A stretch of DNA of 28,461 bases from Candidatus Bipolaricaulota bacterium (GTDB lineage: Bacteria; Bipolaricaulota; Bipolaricaulia; UBA7950; UBA9294), in contig WFSM01000188.1 in the NCBI GenBank assembly GCA_015485945.1, positions 1 to 28,461 on the forward strand, in the 5' to 3' direction. A model generated the notes under the pieces. That model searched no databases and was not told the origin of the DNA. It saw nothing but the letters and a program-made list of their open reading frames with translations. Positions 7,888 to 15,239 of the stretch are shown here, piece by piece (the stretch's first letter is position 1; each line of letters begins with the position of its first letter). Both the position numbers and the translations under genes were made by a program.

Positions 7888-8032
7888 ATGCACACTGTGC
7901 GGCTACATCTACGATCCGGAAACCGGCGATCCCAGCACAGGAATCAAGCCCGGGACGCCGTTTGCTGATTTACCCGACGATTGGGTATGCCCTGATTGCG
8001 GAGCGAGCAAGGACGCATTTGAACAAGTGTAA
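7874..8032 (+). CDS. Rubredoxin
   Basis: 52 residues, the normal size. The iron is held by C6, C9, C39 and C42 (CTLCGY and CPDCGA); Y11 and W37 are the usual core aromatics. Rubredoxin carries single electrons in the cytoplasm, in anaerobes often to superoxide reductase, rubrerythrin or other oxygen-detoxifying partners, none of which is in this window. The ATG lies inside scpB with a G-rich stretch (GAGGGGGATGATC) just upstream as ribosome site, so it is the last gene of the condensin operon by overlap. A functional link to chromosome organisation is not implied; an oxidative-stress link is possible. A perfect hairpin follows. Confidence 0.97.
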   Translation: MQKYECTLCGYIYDPETGDPSTGIKPGTPFADLPDDWVCPDCGASKDAFEQV

Positions 8033-8063
8033 CTGGGACGGAACGTAGACCGCTCCGTCCCAG
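8033..8063. terminator. Bidirectional hairpin between rubredoxin and amt
   Basis: A perfect 10-bp inverted repeat (CTGGGACGGA 8033-8042, TCCGTCCCAG 8054-8063) with an 11-nt loop lies directly after the rubredoxin stop and 17 bases beyond the amt stop on the other strand. There is no T-tract on either side, so it may act as a 3' protecting stem or a weak terminator for both convergent genes. Confidence 0.55.
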
Positions 8064-8080
8064 TACACACCGATTAACAC

Positions 8081-9289
8081 CTACCGATAAGCATCTTCTC
8101 CCAGCTCGGCTTCGTCGAGACCGGCCAACTCTTCTTGCTCGGATACCCGTACCGTGGTGATCTTATTGATCAGCCACAGCGCCACGTAGCTGAACACGAA
8201 CGCGTAGACAGCGACCATCGTGACCGCAACCAACTCCTTGAGGAAGAATACATGGCCACCGTAGATGAGTCCGTTCGCACCGTGGGGATTCATCACCTTG
8301 CTGGCAAACAGGCCAAGGAGCAAAATCCCGACGTAGCCGCCAATCCCGTGTACTCCCCATACATCGAGAGCGTCGTCCCAACCGCGTTTGTTCTTGTACG
8401 ACACCGCGATATAGCAGGCGAGTGAAGCGGCGATGCCGATAATCATCGCCCATCCCACACTCACATACCCCGCCGCGGGAGTGATCGTCGCCAGTCCGGC
8501 GACGGCGCCGGTGAGCATTCCCAACATCTTCGGCTTTTTCTCGAAGATAAATGCGAGTACAAGCCATGTAATTGCGGCGAACGACGCGGCGACATCAGTA
8601 TTGAGAAACGCGCTTGTCGTGATCGCGTTCGCCTGCAGTTCGCTACCGGCATTGAATCCATACCAACCGAACCACAGGAGTGCGGTCCCAAGGGCGACGA
8701 GCGGGATGCTGTGCGGCCTCGATTTGACGTCCTTTCTCCTTCCCACGAAGAACACGGACGCAAGTGCGGCGAATCCGGCGCTGGCGTGCACCACGATTCC
8801 ACCGGCGAAGTCAAGTACACCCCATTGGTGTAGGATCCCGCCACCCCAGATCATGTGCACGAGCGGGAAGTACACGAACAGCAACCACACCGTGAGGAAG
8901 ATCATGTACGCCTTAAACCTCACCCGATCAGCGAACGCACCGGTGATCAATGCCGGGGTGATGATTGCGAACATCATCTGGTAGGCGACAAAGATGATCA
9001 GCGGGATGCCCGTGCCGTGTCCCAGCGCGCTGTTGAGGCTGATCCCGTGGAGAAGGAAGTACTGGCCATTTCCGATGATCCCGCCGAGATCTTTGCCGAA
9101 GCACAGACTGAACCCAACCGTGACCCACAAGATTGTCGTCCAGCCCATGGATACAAAGCTTTGCAACATAATCGTGAGCACGTTCTTTCTGCTCACCAGG
9201 CCGCCGTAGAAGAATGCCAGCCCCGGTGTCATTAACATCACGAGGCTAGTAGCGACGAGCATAAACGCGGTATTTCCGGTGTTAAACAT
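8081..9289 (-). CDS. amt: Ammonium transporter (Amt/MEP/Rh family)
   Basis: 402 residues, 11 membrane segments expected, forming trimeric pores for ammonium uptake. Family hallmarks are present: TPGLAFFYGGLVSRKN in helix 1, the twin pore histidines H168 (VVHASAGFAAL) and H314 (GVHGIGGYVG), and the LLWFGWYGFNAGS segment. The N-terminus starts inside the membrane, lacking the cleaved signal sequence of enterobacterial AmtB. The cytoplasmic tail ends in an acidic EELAGLDEAELGEDAYR, the usual form of the tail contacted by PII proteins. No glnK/glnB partner lies next to it. The start has a ribosome site (AAGGAG). A promoter candidate lies about 95 bases upstream. Confidence 0.96.
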   Translation of the reverse strand: MFNTGNTAFMLVATSLVMLMTPGLAFFYGGLVSRKNVLTIMLQSFVSMGWTTILWVTVGFSLCFGKDLGGIIGNGQYFLLHGISLNSALGHGTGIPLIIFVAYQMMFAIITPALITGAFADRVRFKAYMIFLTVWLLFVYFPLVHMIWGGGILHQWGVLDFAGGIVVHASAGFAALASVFFVGRRKDVKSRPHSIPLVALGTALLWFGWYGFNAGSELQANAITTSAFLNTDVAASFAAITWLVLAFIFEKKPKMLGMLTGAVAGLATITPAAGYVSVGWAMIIGIAASLACYIAVSYKNKRGWDDALDVWGVHGIGGYVGILLLGLFASKVMNPHGANGLIYGGHVFFLKELVAVTMVAVYAFVFSYVALWLINKITTVRVSEQEELAGLDEAELGEDAYR

Positions 9290-9367
9290 GTCTCACTCCT
9301 TTCCGATTATTTCTCCGCTTGACGGATGCACACGATATTTCGCATATATCACCCCCGCTAATGTTTG

Positions 9368-9395
9368 TTGACTGTAAAATTTGGCGCTGTATGAT
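9368..9395 (+). promoter_or_regulatory. Candidate upstream promoter (P1) of the nifS-iscU-rrf2 operon
   Basis: -35 TTGACT (9368-9373), 16-base spacer, -10 TATGAT (9390-9395), a near-consensus sigma-70-type promoter. The leader of about 77 bases contains a small inverted repeat (ACATG 9425-9429, CATGT 9434-9438) that could be a repressor site for the Rrf2 protein of the same operon; that last point is inferred. Confidence 0.5.
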
Positions 9396-9419
9396 AATCT
9401 GTTTTTGTGGCATGGGCAA
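9391..9419 (-). promoter_or_regulatory. Candidate promoter of amt
   Basis: On the minus strand, -35 TTGCCC (9419-9414), 17-base spacer, -10 TATCAT (9396-9391). Its -10 occupies the same bases as the -10 of the opposing nifS promoter at 9368-9395. Transcription would start near 9384, giving a leader of about 95 bases. Confidence 0.45.
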
Positions 9420-9443
9420 AGTACACATGTCTGCATGTTCGCC

Positions 9444-9471
9444 TTGATAAATAAGACCGATTTGGTAAACT
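9444..9471 (+). promoter_or_regulatory. Candidate proximal promoter (P2) of nifS, giving a leaderless mRNA
   Basis: -35 TTGATA (9444-9449), 16-base spacer, -10 TAAACT (9466-9471) with an extended TGG before it. The -10 ends seven bases before GTG 9479, so the mRNA would begin at or within a base of the start codon. This fits the absence of any ribosome site before nifS. Confidence 0.5.
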
Positions 9472-9478
9472 TTTGTCG

Positions 9479-10642
9479 GTGATTGAATTGGCAGAACACA
9501 TTTATTTAGACAACAGTGCTACTACGGCGGTCGCTTTAGAGGTTATGGCGGCGATGCAGCCGTATTTTTCCGTGGTGTACGGTAATGCATCCAGCCTGCA
9601 TGGGTTCGGCCGTGACGCGCGCCGTGCGGTGGAGAACGCGCGCGCTCAGATTGCGGAGACGCTCGGGGTCCAACCAGAGGAGATCTTCTTCACTTCTGGC
9701 GCCACCGAAGCGAACAACCTGGCAATCAAAGGGCTTGCGGCTGCCAATCCGGAAAAGCGCCACGTTATCACCACTAAAATTGAGCATCACGCTGTGTTGC
9801 ATCCGTGCGCGTGGCTGCAAACACAGGGCTACGACGTGACGTACCTCGACGTTGACGCTTACGGGCGCGTCGATCCAGAAGCAGTGCGCGCTGCAATCCG
9901 CGATGATACGCTGCTCGTCTCGGTGATGGCGGGTAACAACGAAATTGGGACCATCGAACCGATCGCACGAATCGGTGAGATTTGCCATGAACGTGGAGTC
10001 CGATTTCACACCGATGCGGTTCAAGCATACGGAAAGATCCCACTACCGTTGGAGGTAATCGACCTGTTGTCGGTGTCGGCGCACAAGTTGAATGGACCGA
10101 AAGGGGTGGGATTCCTGTACGTACGCCGTGGAATCAAGCTGACGCCGCTTCTGCATGGCGGTGGCCATGAGCGCGGGCTGCGCAGTGGGACGGAGAACAC
10201 ACCGGGCATCGTGGGTATGGCTGCCGCAGCGCAGCTTGCAATGTCTGAGCAAGATGAAGTGGTACCTCGCCTGCGTGAGTTCCGTGACCGGCTTATCGCA
10301 GAGATCAGCAAACTTCCGGGGACGAAGCTGAATGGCCATCCGAAGGAGTCGCTTCCGCACATCACCAACTTTAGCTTTGCCGGAATCGAAGGGGAAAGCT
10401 TGGTAATGCGACTCGACGAGCACGGGATCGCGACGTCGACCGGCTCGGCCTGTTCGTCTCCCAATCTTGAGCCAAGCCATGTTTTGCAGGCGATTAAAGT
10501 CCCACTTTCCATGGCGCATGGGAGCTTACGCATCAGTACGGGCCGAGATACAACGGCGGAACAAATCGCTACGTTCCTCGCTGTTCTACCACAAGTGGTT
10601 GCCGATCTGCGCGCGATTTCCCCATTCAAGGTAGGTGAGTAG
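9479..10642 (+). CDS. nifS: Cysteine desulfurase (NifS/IscS class)
   Basis: 387 residues, a PLP enzyme that takes sulfur from cysteine and passes it as persulfide to the scaffold IscU. It opens with IYLDNSATTAV; the PLP lysine is K203 (SAHKLNGPKG) and the catalytic cysteine is C325 in TGSACSSP. The loop is the longer class-I type used by NifS/IscS, not SufS. The start is uncertain: GTG 9479 and TTG 9473 are in frame and neither has a ribosome site. I favour GTG 9479 because a promoter places the transcript start there. iscU follows after one base. Without nif genes nearby, a housekeeping iron-sulfur role is more likely than nitrogen fixation. Confidence 0.94.
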   Translation: MIELAEHIYLDNSATTAVALEVMAAMQPYFSVVYGNASSLHGFGRDARRAVENARAQIAETLGVQPEEIFFTSGATEANNLAIKGLAAANPEKRHVITTKIEHHAVLHPCAWLQTQGYDVTYLDVDAYGRVDPEAVRAAIRDDTLLVSVMAGNNEIGTIEPIARIGEICHERGVRFHTDAVQAYGKIPLPLEVIDLLSVSAHKLNGPKGVGFLYVRRGIKLTPLLHGGGHERGLRSGTENTPGIVGMAAAAQLAMSEQDEVVPRLREFRDRLIAEISKLPGTKLNGHPKESLPHITNFSFAGIEGESLVMRLDEHGIATSTGSACSSPNLEPSHVLQAIKVPLSMAHGSLRISTGRDTTAEQIATFLAVLPQVVADLRAISPFKVGE

Positions 10643-10643
10643 G

Positions 10644-11147
10644 ATGTACACGGAGAAGGTAATCGAGCACTTTCGCCACCCGCATAACCAAGGGAAGCTT
10701 CCCGATTACACGGCGGTGGGGAAGGTGGGCAATATCGTGTGCGGCGATGTGATGTGGCTGTACATCAAGGTGGAACAGGACACGAGCGGGCGTGAGGTGA
10801 TCGCCGATATCTCATGGGAGACGTTCGGGTGCACGGCAGCAATTGCTACCTCGTCGATGGTGTCTGACATTGCCAAGGGGAAGACGATTGAAGAGGCAAT
10901 CGCGATCACCAACAAAGATGTGGCCGACGAACTCGGCGGGCTTCCACCAGTAAAGCTTCATTGTTCTGCCCTTGCTGCCGATGCGCTCAATGAGGCGATC
11001 TACAATTACCTCGTTGCAGCGGGGCGGGATATTCCCCCGGCATTGGCACGACGGCACGCCCATATCGCCGCAGAAATGAATACGCTTGAGCAACGGTACG
11101 CTGCATTCTTGGAAACACAGGAGGCAGCGCATGGGGAAGGAGGTTGA
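10644..11147 (+). CDS. iscU: Iron-sulfur cluster scaffold protein IscU, with C-terminal extension
   Basis: 167 residues. The three scaffold cysteines are present: C33 (NIVCGDVM), C63 (TFGCTAAIA) and C107 (KLHCSALA), with the conserved aspartate right after the first (CGD). After the ordinary domain ends near residue 125 there is a tail of about 40 residues (from DIPPALARRHAHIAAEMN), helical and His/Glu-rich, not found in standard IscU. IscU receives sulfur from NifS, assembles a 2Fe-2S cluster and hands it on. The ATG at 10644 is preceded by AGGTG at 10633-10637; the first base of this gene follows the nifS stop by one base. The Rrf2 gene starts directly after its stop. Confidence 0.93.
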   Translation: MYTEKVIEHFRHPHNQGKLPDYTAVGKVGNIVCGDVMWLYIKVEQDTSGREVIADISWETFGCTAAIATSSMVSDIAKGKTIEEAIAITNKDVADELGGLPPVKLHCSALAADALNEAIYNYLVAAGRDIPPALARRHAHIAAEMNTLEQRYAAFLETQEAAHGEGG

Positions 11148-11549
11148 ATGCACCTTACGAAGAAATCGAGTTATGGATTGATCGCGATGATTGAGCTGGT
11201 GTCAAACAGGGGTGCGGGGCCGATTTCCGCGCGGGCAATCGCCGAAAAATACGCACTCCCGGTTCCGTTTGTCGAGAAAATCCTCACCGAACTGCGTGCT
11301 GCCGGAATTGTGCGAGCGCGCAAAGGAAGGCGGGGCGGTTACATCGTGGAGATCAATCCGGAGAAACTGTCATTGCGCCGTATCCTAGATGCACTTGGGG
11401 AATCGCTCGATCTGGTAAGCTGTATCCGCCCGGGCGAAGCTAGCTGCCAGCTGTTGTCTGTGTGCCCGACCAAGGACGTGTGGAGAACCATCGACGACCG
11501 GTTCAAAGCACTGCTCGATTCACTGTCGCTGGCGGACCTGTCGTGCTAG
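11148..11549 (+). CDS. Rrf2-family transcription regulator, probable iron-sulfur sensor (IscR-like)
   Basis: 133 residues. N-terminal winged helix typical of Rrf2 (LTKKSSYGLIAMIEL, then ISARAIAEKYALPVPFVEKI and the RKGRRGGYI wing). Three cysteines, C92, C100 and C106, follow in the order used by IscR/NsrR-type members to hold a 2Fe-2S cluster; spacing is 7 and 5 residues between, against 5 and 5 in E. coli IscR. A fourth cysteine is the last residue. It most likely represses its own operon when clusters are plentiful, acting on the amt/nifS promoter region. It has a strong ribosome site (AAGGAGG) at the end of iscU. It sits last in the operon, whereas iscR is first in enterobacteria. Confidence 0.9.
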   Translation: MHLTKKSSYGLIAMIELVSNRGAGPISARAIAEKYALPVPFVEKILTELRAAGIVRARKGRRGGYIVEINPEKLSLRRILDALGESLDLVSCIRPGEASCQLLSVCPTKDVWRTIDDRFKALLDSLSLADLSC

Positions 11550-11682
11550 CCCCGTATCCCACATTGGTGCGCACGAGGCGGAACGTGTACTGGGTTGGGT
11601 GGCGGCAGTTTGCACTGTGAGATTCACCATGGTGACCCGCTGAATCAATCACCCGAAAACCGCTGACCACTACCGCGATCAT
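11550..11682. other. Convergent intergenic region with a 12-bp palindrome
   Basis: 133 bases between the Rrf2 gene and the phosphoesterase gene. It contains a perfect 12-bp palindrome (TCACCATGGTGA, 11624-11635) and an outer inverted repeat (GATTCA 11621-11626, TGAATC 11641-11646). No T-tract terminator is visible on either strand. Confidence 0.4.
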
Positions 11683-12900
11683 TCACCCCCCGGTTATCAC
11701 GAGTGTATCCCACGGCTGGTGGGGAACCGGTATCACCTTGTTCCCTTCCACCTTCGCCACCGGGATCATGTCCAGCGTCGCTTTGTCGCCGCTGATCGTG
11801 ACACGTACATAATGCAACATTTCCACATGTTTAACCGACCCGGGCACGAGCGTAGCGTTGAACCCCGATAACGGTGCTCCCCCGCCGCCGGTAACGATGT
11901 AGTTGATCCCATCCTCCACCAATCGCTCATATTGGTGGCAGTGTCCGGCGAAAACAACATTCACCCCATATTTCACGAAAATCGGTTGCCATATAGTCCG
12001 CAATCCAGTGTTTCCCGGATAGTAATCGGCATCGGACGAATAAAGTGGATGATGGAAGAACACAAAAATGAACTTCGCTCCGCGCGCCTTGGCCGCCGCC
12101 AGGTCTTTCTTTAACCATGCGGTCTGATTGCGCATTCGGGTAAATCCGTTAGGGAGCGTAAGGGCATTAGTGTCCAGTCCCACCAGATGCACAACGCCAT
12201 AGTCCATGCTCCACCACTCTTTTCCGTCTTCCCCACCGCCCGGCGGAAGTGAAAATCCTTCGTAGTACTGTGGTGAATTTTGTTCATGATTGCCAAGCAC
12301 CGTCAAATAGGGCACATCCTTCATTAGCGGTGCGGCTGCGGGGAAGAACCGGTCGTCCCACAGCACGGTCACACCTCCGTACTCCACTAGATCGCCGGTG
12401 TGGACAACGAACCGCGGGTGATCGGCAGCCATCGCTTCTACTACTAATCGATGTCGGGCGGGATAAGTACGGGTATCGCCGTACACATCGAACGTGAATT
12501 TGTTAAGCTTTGCTGCCGGGGTCCAGAAATTTCCCGGTGTGCTGACGGTTGTTTTCCCGCCGGCGGATATTTTGACTTGGTATACGTAATGACTGTCAGG
12601 GCGTAACCCGGTCAACGTGGCGTGATAAACATTGTATTTGTCGCCGCTCATCGCGGGCACGGTAAGCGTGTTGCTGAACTTTCCCGTATTTGTGTAGTCC
12701 GCCTGTGGCGCATACAAAACGGTGCCCGTTGCTGGATGCGCCGTCTTCCAACTCACCACCATTGTTGTTGTCGGATTGGTATCGAACCCTAAATAAGGGG
12801 TGCGGATGAAGGTTGGATCAGGTTGCAGGCTTGTCCACACTCCGAACATGACGATCAGCGCAATAGCGCTGACTCCCAGCCAAAGTTTCCATCCTTGCAT
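11683..12900 (-). CDS. Exported purple-acid-phosphatase-like metallophosphoesterase
   Basis: 405 residues. An N-terminal hydrophobic segment (about 5-24) is a signal peptide or anchor. Residues about 30-130 form a fibronectin-III-like domain (TTTMVVSWKT, YNVYHATLTGLRPDSHYVYQ), as in purple acid phosphatases. The catalytic domain has the two-metal motifs in order: GDTRTYP, GDLVEYGG, GNHEQN, FFHHPLY and GHCHQYERL. The tyrosine ligand that gives true purple acid phosphatases their colour would sit near GDLVEYGG; I cannot assign it with certainty. It acts on phosphate mono- or diesters outside the cytoplasm. It is last in the Ugp-like transport operon, 17 bases after the permease stop, so its product is probably what the importer takes up, or it strips phosphate from a related compound. 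The start has a G-rich ribosome site (AAGGGGGG). Confidence 0.9.
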   Translation of the reverse strand: MQGWKLWLGVSAIALIVMFGVWTSLQPDPTFIRTPYLGFDTNPTTTMVVSWKTAHPATGTVLYAPQADYTNTGKFSNTLTVPAMSGDKYNVYHATLTGLRPDSHYVYQVKISAGGKTTVSTPGNFWTPAAKLNKFTFDVYGDTRTYPARHRLVVEAMAADHPRFVVHTGDLVEYGGVTVLWDDRFFPAAAPLMKDVPYLTVLGNHEQNSPQYYEGFSLPPGGGEDGKEWWSMDYGVVHLVGLDTNALTLPNGFTRMRNQTAWLKKDLAAAKARGAKFIFVFFHHPLYSSDADYYPGNTGLRTIWQPIFVKYGVNVVFAGHCHQYERLVEDGINYIVTGGGGAPLSGFNATLVPGSVKHVEMLHYVRVTISGDKATLDMIPVAKVEGNKVIPVPHQPWDTLVITGG

Positions 12901-12917
12901 GCTAATCCCCCCTTGTC

Positions 12918-13847
12918 TTACTTATAGAATACCCAACGCTTTCCGATCTGCATCTGGATCACGGTAACAACGAAAATAATCAAGAACAGGATATTGGCCA
13001 CCGCCGCTGCCTCACCTAGATGCCAAGCGCCTCCGAATCCCACGTACATGAAGTACACCATGATCGTCATTGCGGAGTTCAACGGCCCACCAGTGGATCC
13101 GTTCCAGAGTACATAGATCTGTTGAAACACCTTGAACGCACCAATAATTGAAATAATAAATATAAAAAAGGTAGTTGGAGATAATAGCGGGAAAGTTATA
13201 TGGCGGAACTGCTCCCATGCCGTCGCCCCGTCCACCTCAGCGGCATCGTAGTACATCTTGTCAATTCCCTGCAATCCAGCGAGAAAGATAACAATATCAA
13301 ACCCGAGGAACTGCCAAATCCCCAACATGATGACAGCCGGCATCGCCCATTGCGGATTGTTCAGCCAGTCGATCAAATGAACGTGGAACAAGGCATGGAG
13401 GATGTAGTTAAGAAGACCGTAGTCGCGGTTATAGATCCATAGAAACACCATTGATGCCGCGATCGTGTTCGTCACATACGGAAGGAAATACGCAGTGCGG
13501 AAGAACGATTTTCCCCTAATCTTGGAGTTGAGGAGAACGGCGATAATCAGTGCAATCGTCATCGTAGGAATAACAGCACCGAGCACGTAGTACACTGTGT
13601 GCCACAGCGACGCCCAAAACATTGGATCATGTAGCACGGTGCTATAGTTTTCCCATCCAATAAAGTGCGGATTTCTAATGTTATACCACTGATAGAAGCT
13701 GATCCCGAATGTGCGCACGAACGGATAGAACGTAAACATTCCCAGGATCAAAAACGCAGGCAGGATGAAAAGGTAGGCATGAGCGGTATCCCACCAAAAC
13801 CGTCGACTCCCATAGCGAACCCGTAATTTACCGGATGGTTTATGCAT
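12918..13847 (-). CDS. ugpA: ABC importer permease, UgpA/MalF type
   Basis: 309 residues with six expected membrane segments. It has the EAA loop that docks to the ATPase (YDAAEVDGATAWEQFRHITF, then PLLSP). The N-terminal cytoplasmic stretch and AYLFILPAFLILGMFTFYPF helix are typical of the short UgpA branch, without the extra N-terminal helices of MalF. It would pair with the permease at 15240-16103. A GC hairpin lies between it and the binding-protein gene. The symbol rests on the UgpB-like binding protein next door; a different carbohydrate substrate is possible. Confidence 0.8.
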   Translation of the reverse strand: MHKPSGKLRVRYGSRRFWWDTAHAYLFILPAFLILGMFTFYPFVRTFGISFYQWYNIRNPHFIGWENYSTVLHDPMFWASLWHTVYYVLGAVIPTMTIALIIAVLLNSKIRGKSFFRTAYFLPYVTNTIAASMVFLWIYNRDYGLLNYILHALFHVHLIDWLNNPQWAMPAVIMLGIWQFLGFDIVIFLAGLQGIDKMYYDAAEVDGATAWEQFRHITFPLLSPTTFFIFIISIIGAFKVFQQIYVLWNGSTGGPLNSAMTIMVYFMYVGFGGAWHLGEAAAVANILFLIIFVVTVIQMQIGKRWVFYK

Positions 13848-13873
13848 TATCTCAGCCTCAAACTTGAAATTAT

Positions 13874-13901
13874 CGGGGGGAAGGTCATCACCCTCCCCCC
13901 G
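13874..13901 (-). other. Stable hairpin between the binding protein and permease genes
   Basis: On the minus strand an 11-bp stem (seven G-C pairs, then A-T, G-T and two G-C) closes a 6-nt loop, directly after the binding-protein stop. No T-run follows. Such stems usually protect the upstream message and let the binding protein be made in excess over the permeases. Its 5' arm shares a 13-base core with the terminator at 3749. Confidence 0.65.
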
Positions 13902-13915
13902 AGGTTAAGTGCCAC

Positions 13916-15145
13916 CTACTTGATGTACTTGCTTTCGATCGTCTGCACCGCGGCATCCAACGCCGCCTGCGGAGTGGCCTTACCGAGCATTACCTGCTCG
14001 AACGCCGTTCCGATCTGCTGACGGATGTTGTACCAGTTCTGCTGGTGCGGCGCGGTGAACCCCTTGAGAATCATCTCTTCGCCAGCTTGTGCGTAGGGAT
14101 GATCCTTCAAAAACGCCTTCCATTCCGGAGAAGTGATTGCCGATTTAAGTACCGGCAGGTACCCGGTTTCCTCGGCCCATTGCAGCGTCGCGTCCTTGGA
14201 CAACAGGAATTCAATAAACTTCACGGCGGCGTCGCGCTGCGCCTGGGTTGTTCCCACTGTGAATACACCGAGGTTAGTGCCCTGGATTTCTGACTCGCCA
14301 TTCGCCGGTCCGGCGGGAAGAGGAGCAGCCATCCAGCCATGATGGCCAGCGCTAGCCGAGGCTACATACGGAATCCCCGCGGACGAGCCGATGTACATTG
14401 CTACCTTACCGGAGCCGAACGGACCGGACATGTAGCTCGTCTGATACAGGCTGTACGGCTTCAGGCTGAGGAGGTACTCCATCGCCTTTACTCCCTCGGG
14501 AGAGTTGAGCAGGCACTTGGTCATGTCGTCGTTAAAGATCGTGCCGCCGGCTTGGTGGAAGAATTCGATAAAGAACTCGGGGTACGGTCGGATTCCGAAC
14601 CCGTAGTTGCCGTTTTTAGTGAGGGACTTCGCCGTCTGCAGCAGTTCGTCCCACGTTGCGGGCGGAGTCTGGATCAGATCAGTATTGTAGAACAGGACCA
14701 TCGCCGACTTGTTGAACGGCATCGTCATCAGGACGTTTTTGCCGTTTACCAGGTACGTGTTGTCAACGATCATCGAGTTGGGAAGGTCGTTGATAATGCT
14801 CGTCGGCATGACCGGGCCCAGCGGCATTAAAGCGTCGGCCTGGATGTACTTTTCAGTATCATCCTCATACATCTGTGCCATCACCGGTGGATTGCCGGCC
14901 ATGACGGCCGAAAGCAACTTCTGGGAAAGGGTCCCATAGTTTGCTTGGTAATACAGCGTGATCTTTATGTTTGGGTTGGCCTGCATAAACTCGTTAGCCA
15001 ATGCTTTCAATGTAGTTTGGTTCTGCTTGGCCATCGCATGCCAGAACGTTACGTTTACTTGTTGTTGCGCCACTCCAGTGGTGGCAAACACCATCAACCC
15101 CAATACCGCAAGCGCGAGCAACAGCACTACACTCTTCTTAACCAT
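13916..15145 (-). CDS. ugpB: ABC importer substrate-binding protein, UgpB-like (glycerol-3-phosphate type)
   Basis: 409 residues. A signal peptide of about 26 residues ends in TTGVAQQ; there is no lipobox cysteine, so the mature protein is probably soluble in a periplasm. The body matches UgpB rather than maltose-type proteins: VTFWHAM at the start, ITLYYQANYGTLSQKL, GNPPVMAQMYEDD, MPFNKSAMVLFYN, TGYLPVLKSA and the C-terminal GKATPQAALDAAVQ. In E. coli UgpB the equivalent NY, YE and FN-S positions line the glycerophosphate pocket. Substrate is therefore likely sn-glycerol-3-phosphate or a glycerophosphodiester; a sugar is still possible. The ATG has an excellent ribosome site (GGAGGTGAT). It is the middle gene of the operon, followed by a hairpin. 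Confidence 0.82.
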   Translation of the reverse strand: MVKKSVVLLLALAVLGLMVFATTGVAQQQVNVTFWHAMAKQNQTTLKALANEFMQANPNIKITLYYQANYGTLSQKLLSAVMAGNPPVMAQMYEDDTEKYIQADALMPLGPVMPTSIINDLPNSMIVDNTYLVNGKNVLMTMPFNKSAMVLFYNTDLIQTPPATWDELLQTAKSLTKNGNYGFGIRPYPEFFIEFFHQAGGTIFNDDMTKCLLNSPEGVKAMEYLLSLKPYSLYQTSYMSGPFGSGKVAMYIGSSAGIPYVASASAGHHGWMAAPLPAGPANGESEIQGTNLGVFTVGTTQAQRDAAVKFIEFLLSKDATLQWAEETGYLPVLKSAITSPEWKAFLKDHPYAQAGEEMILKGFTAPHQQNWYNIRQQIGTAFEQVMLGKATPQAALDAAVQTIESKYIK

Positions 15146-15239
15146 AACGGAATCACCTCCATAAAATCTTTGCCGGTTCCATGTCTCCTCTCCGTGGTGT
15201 GTGTTTTCTTGTAATCACCCCCTTTCTTAAGCGCATCAT

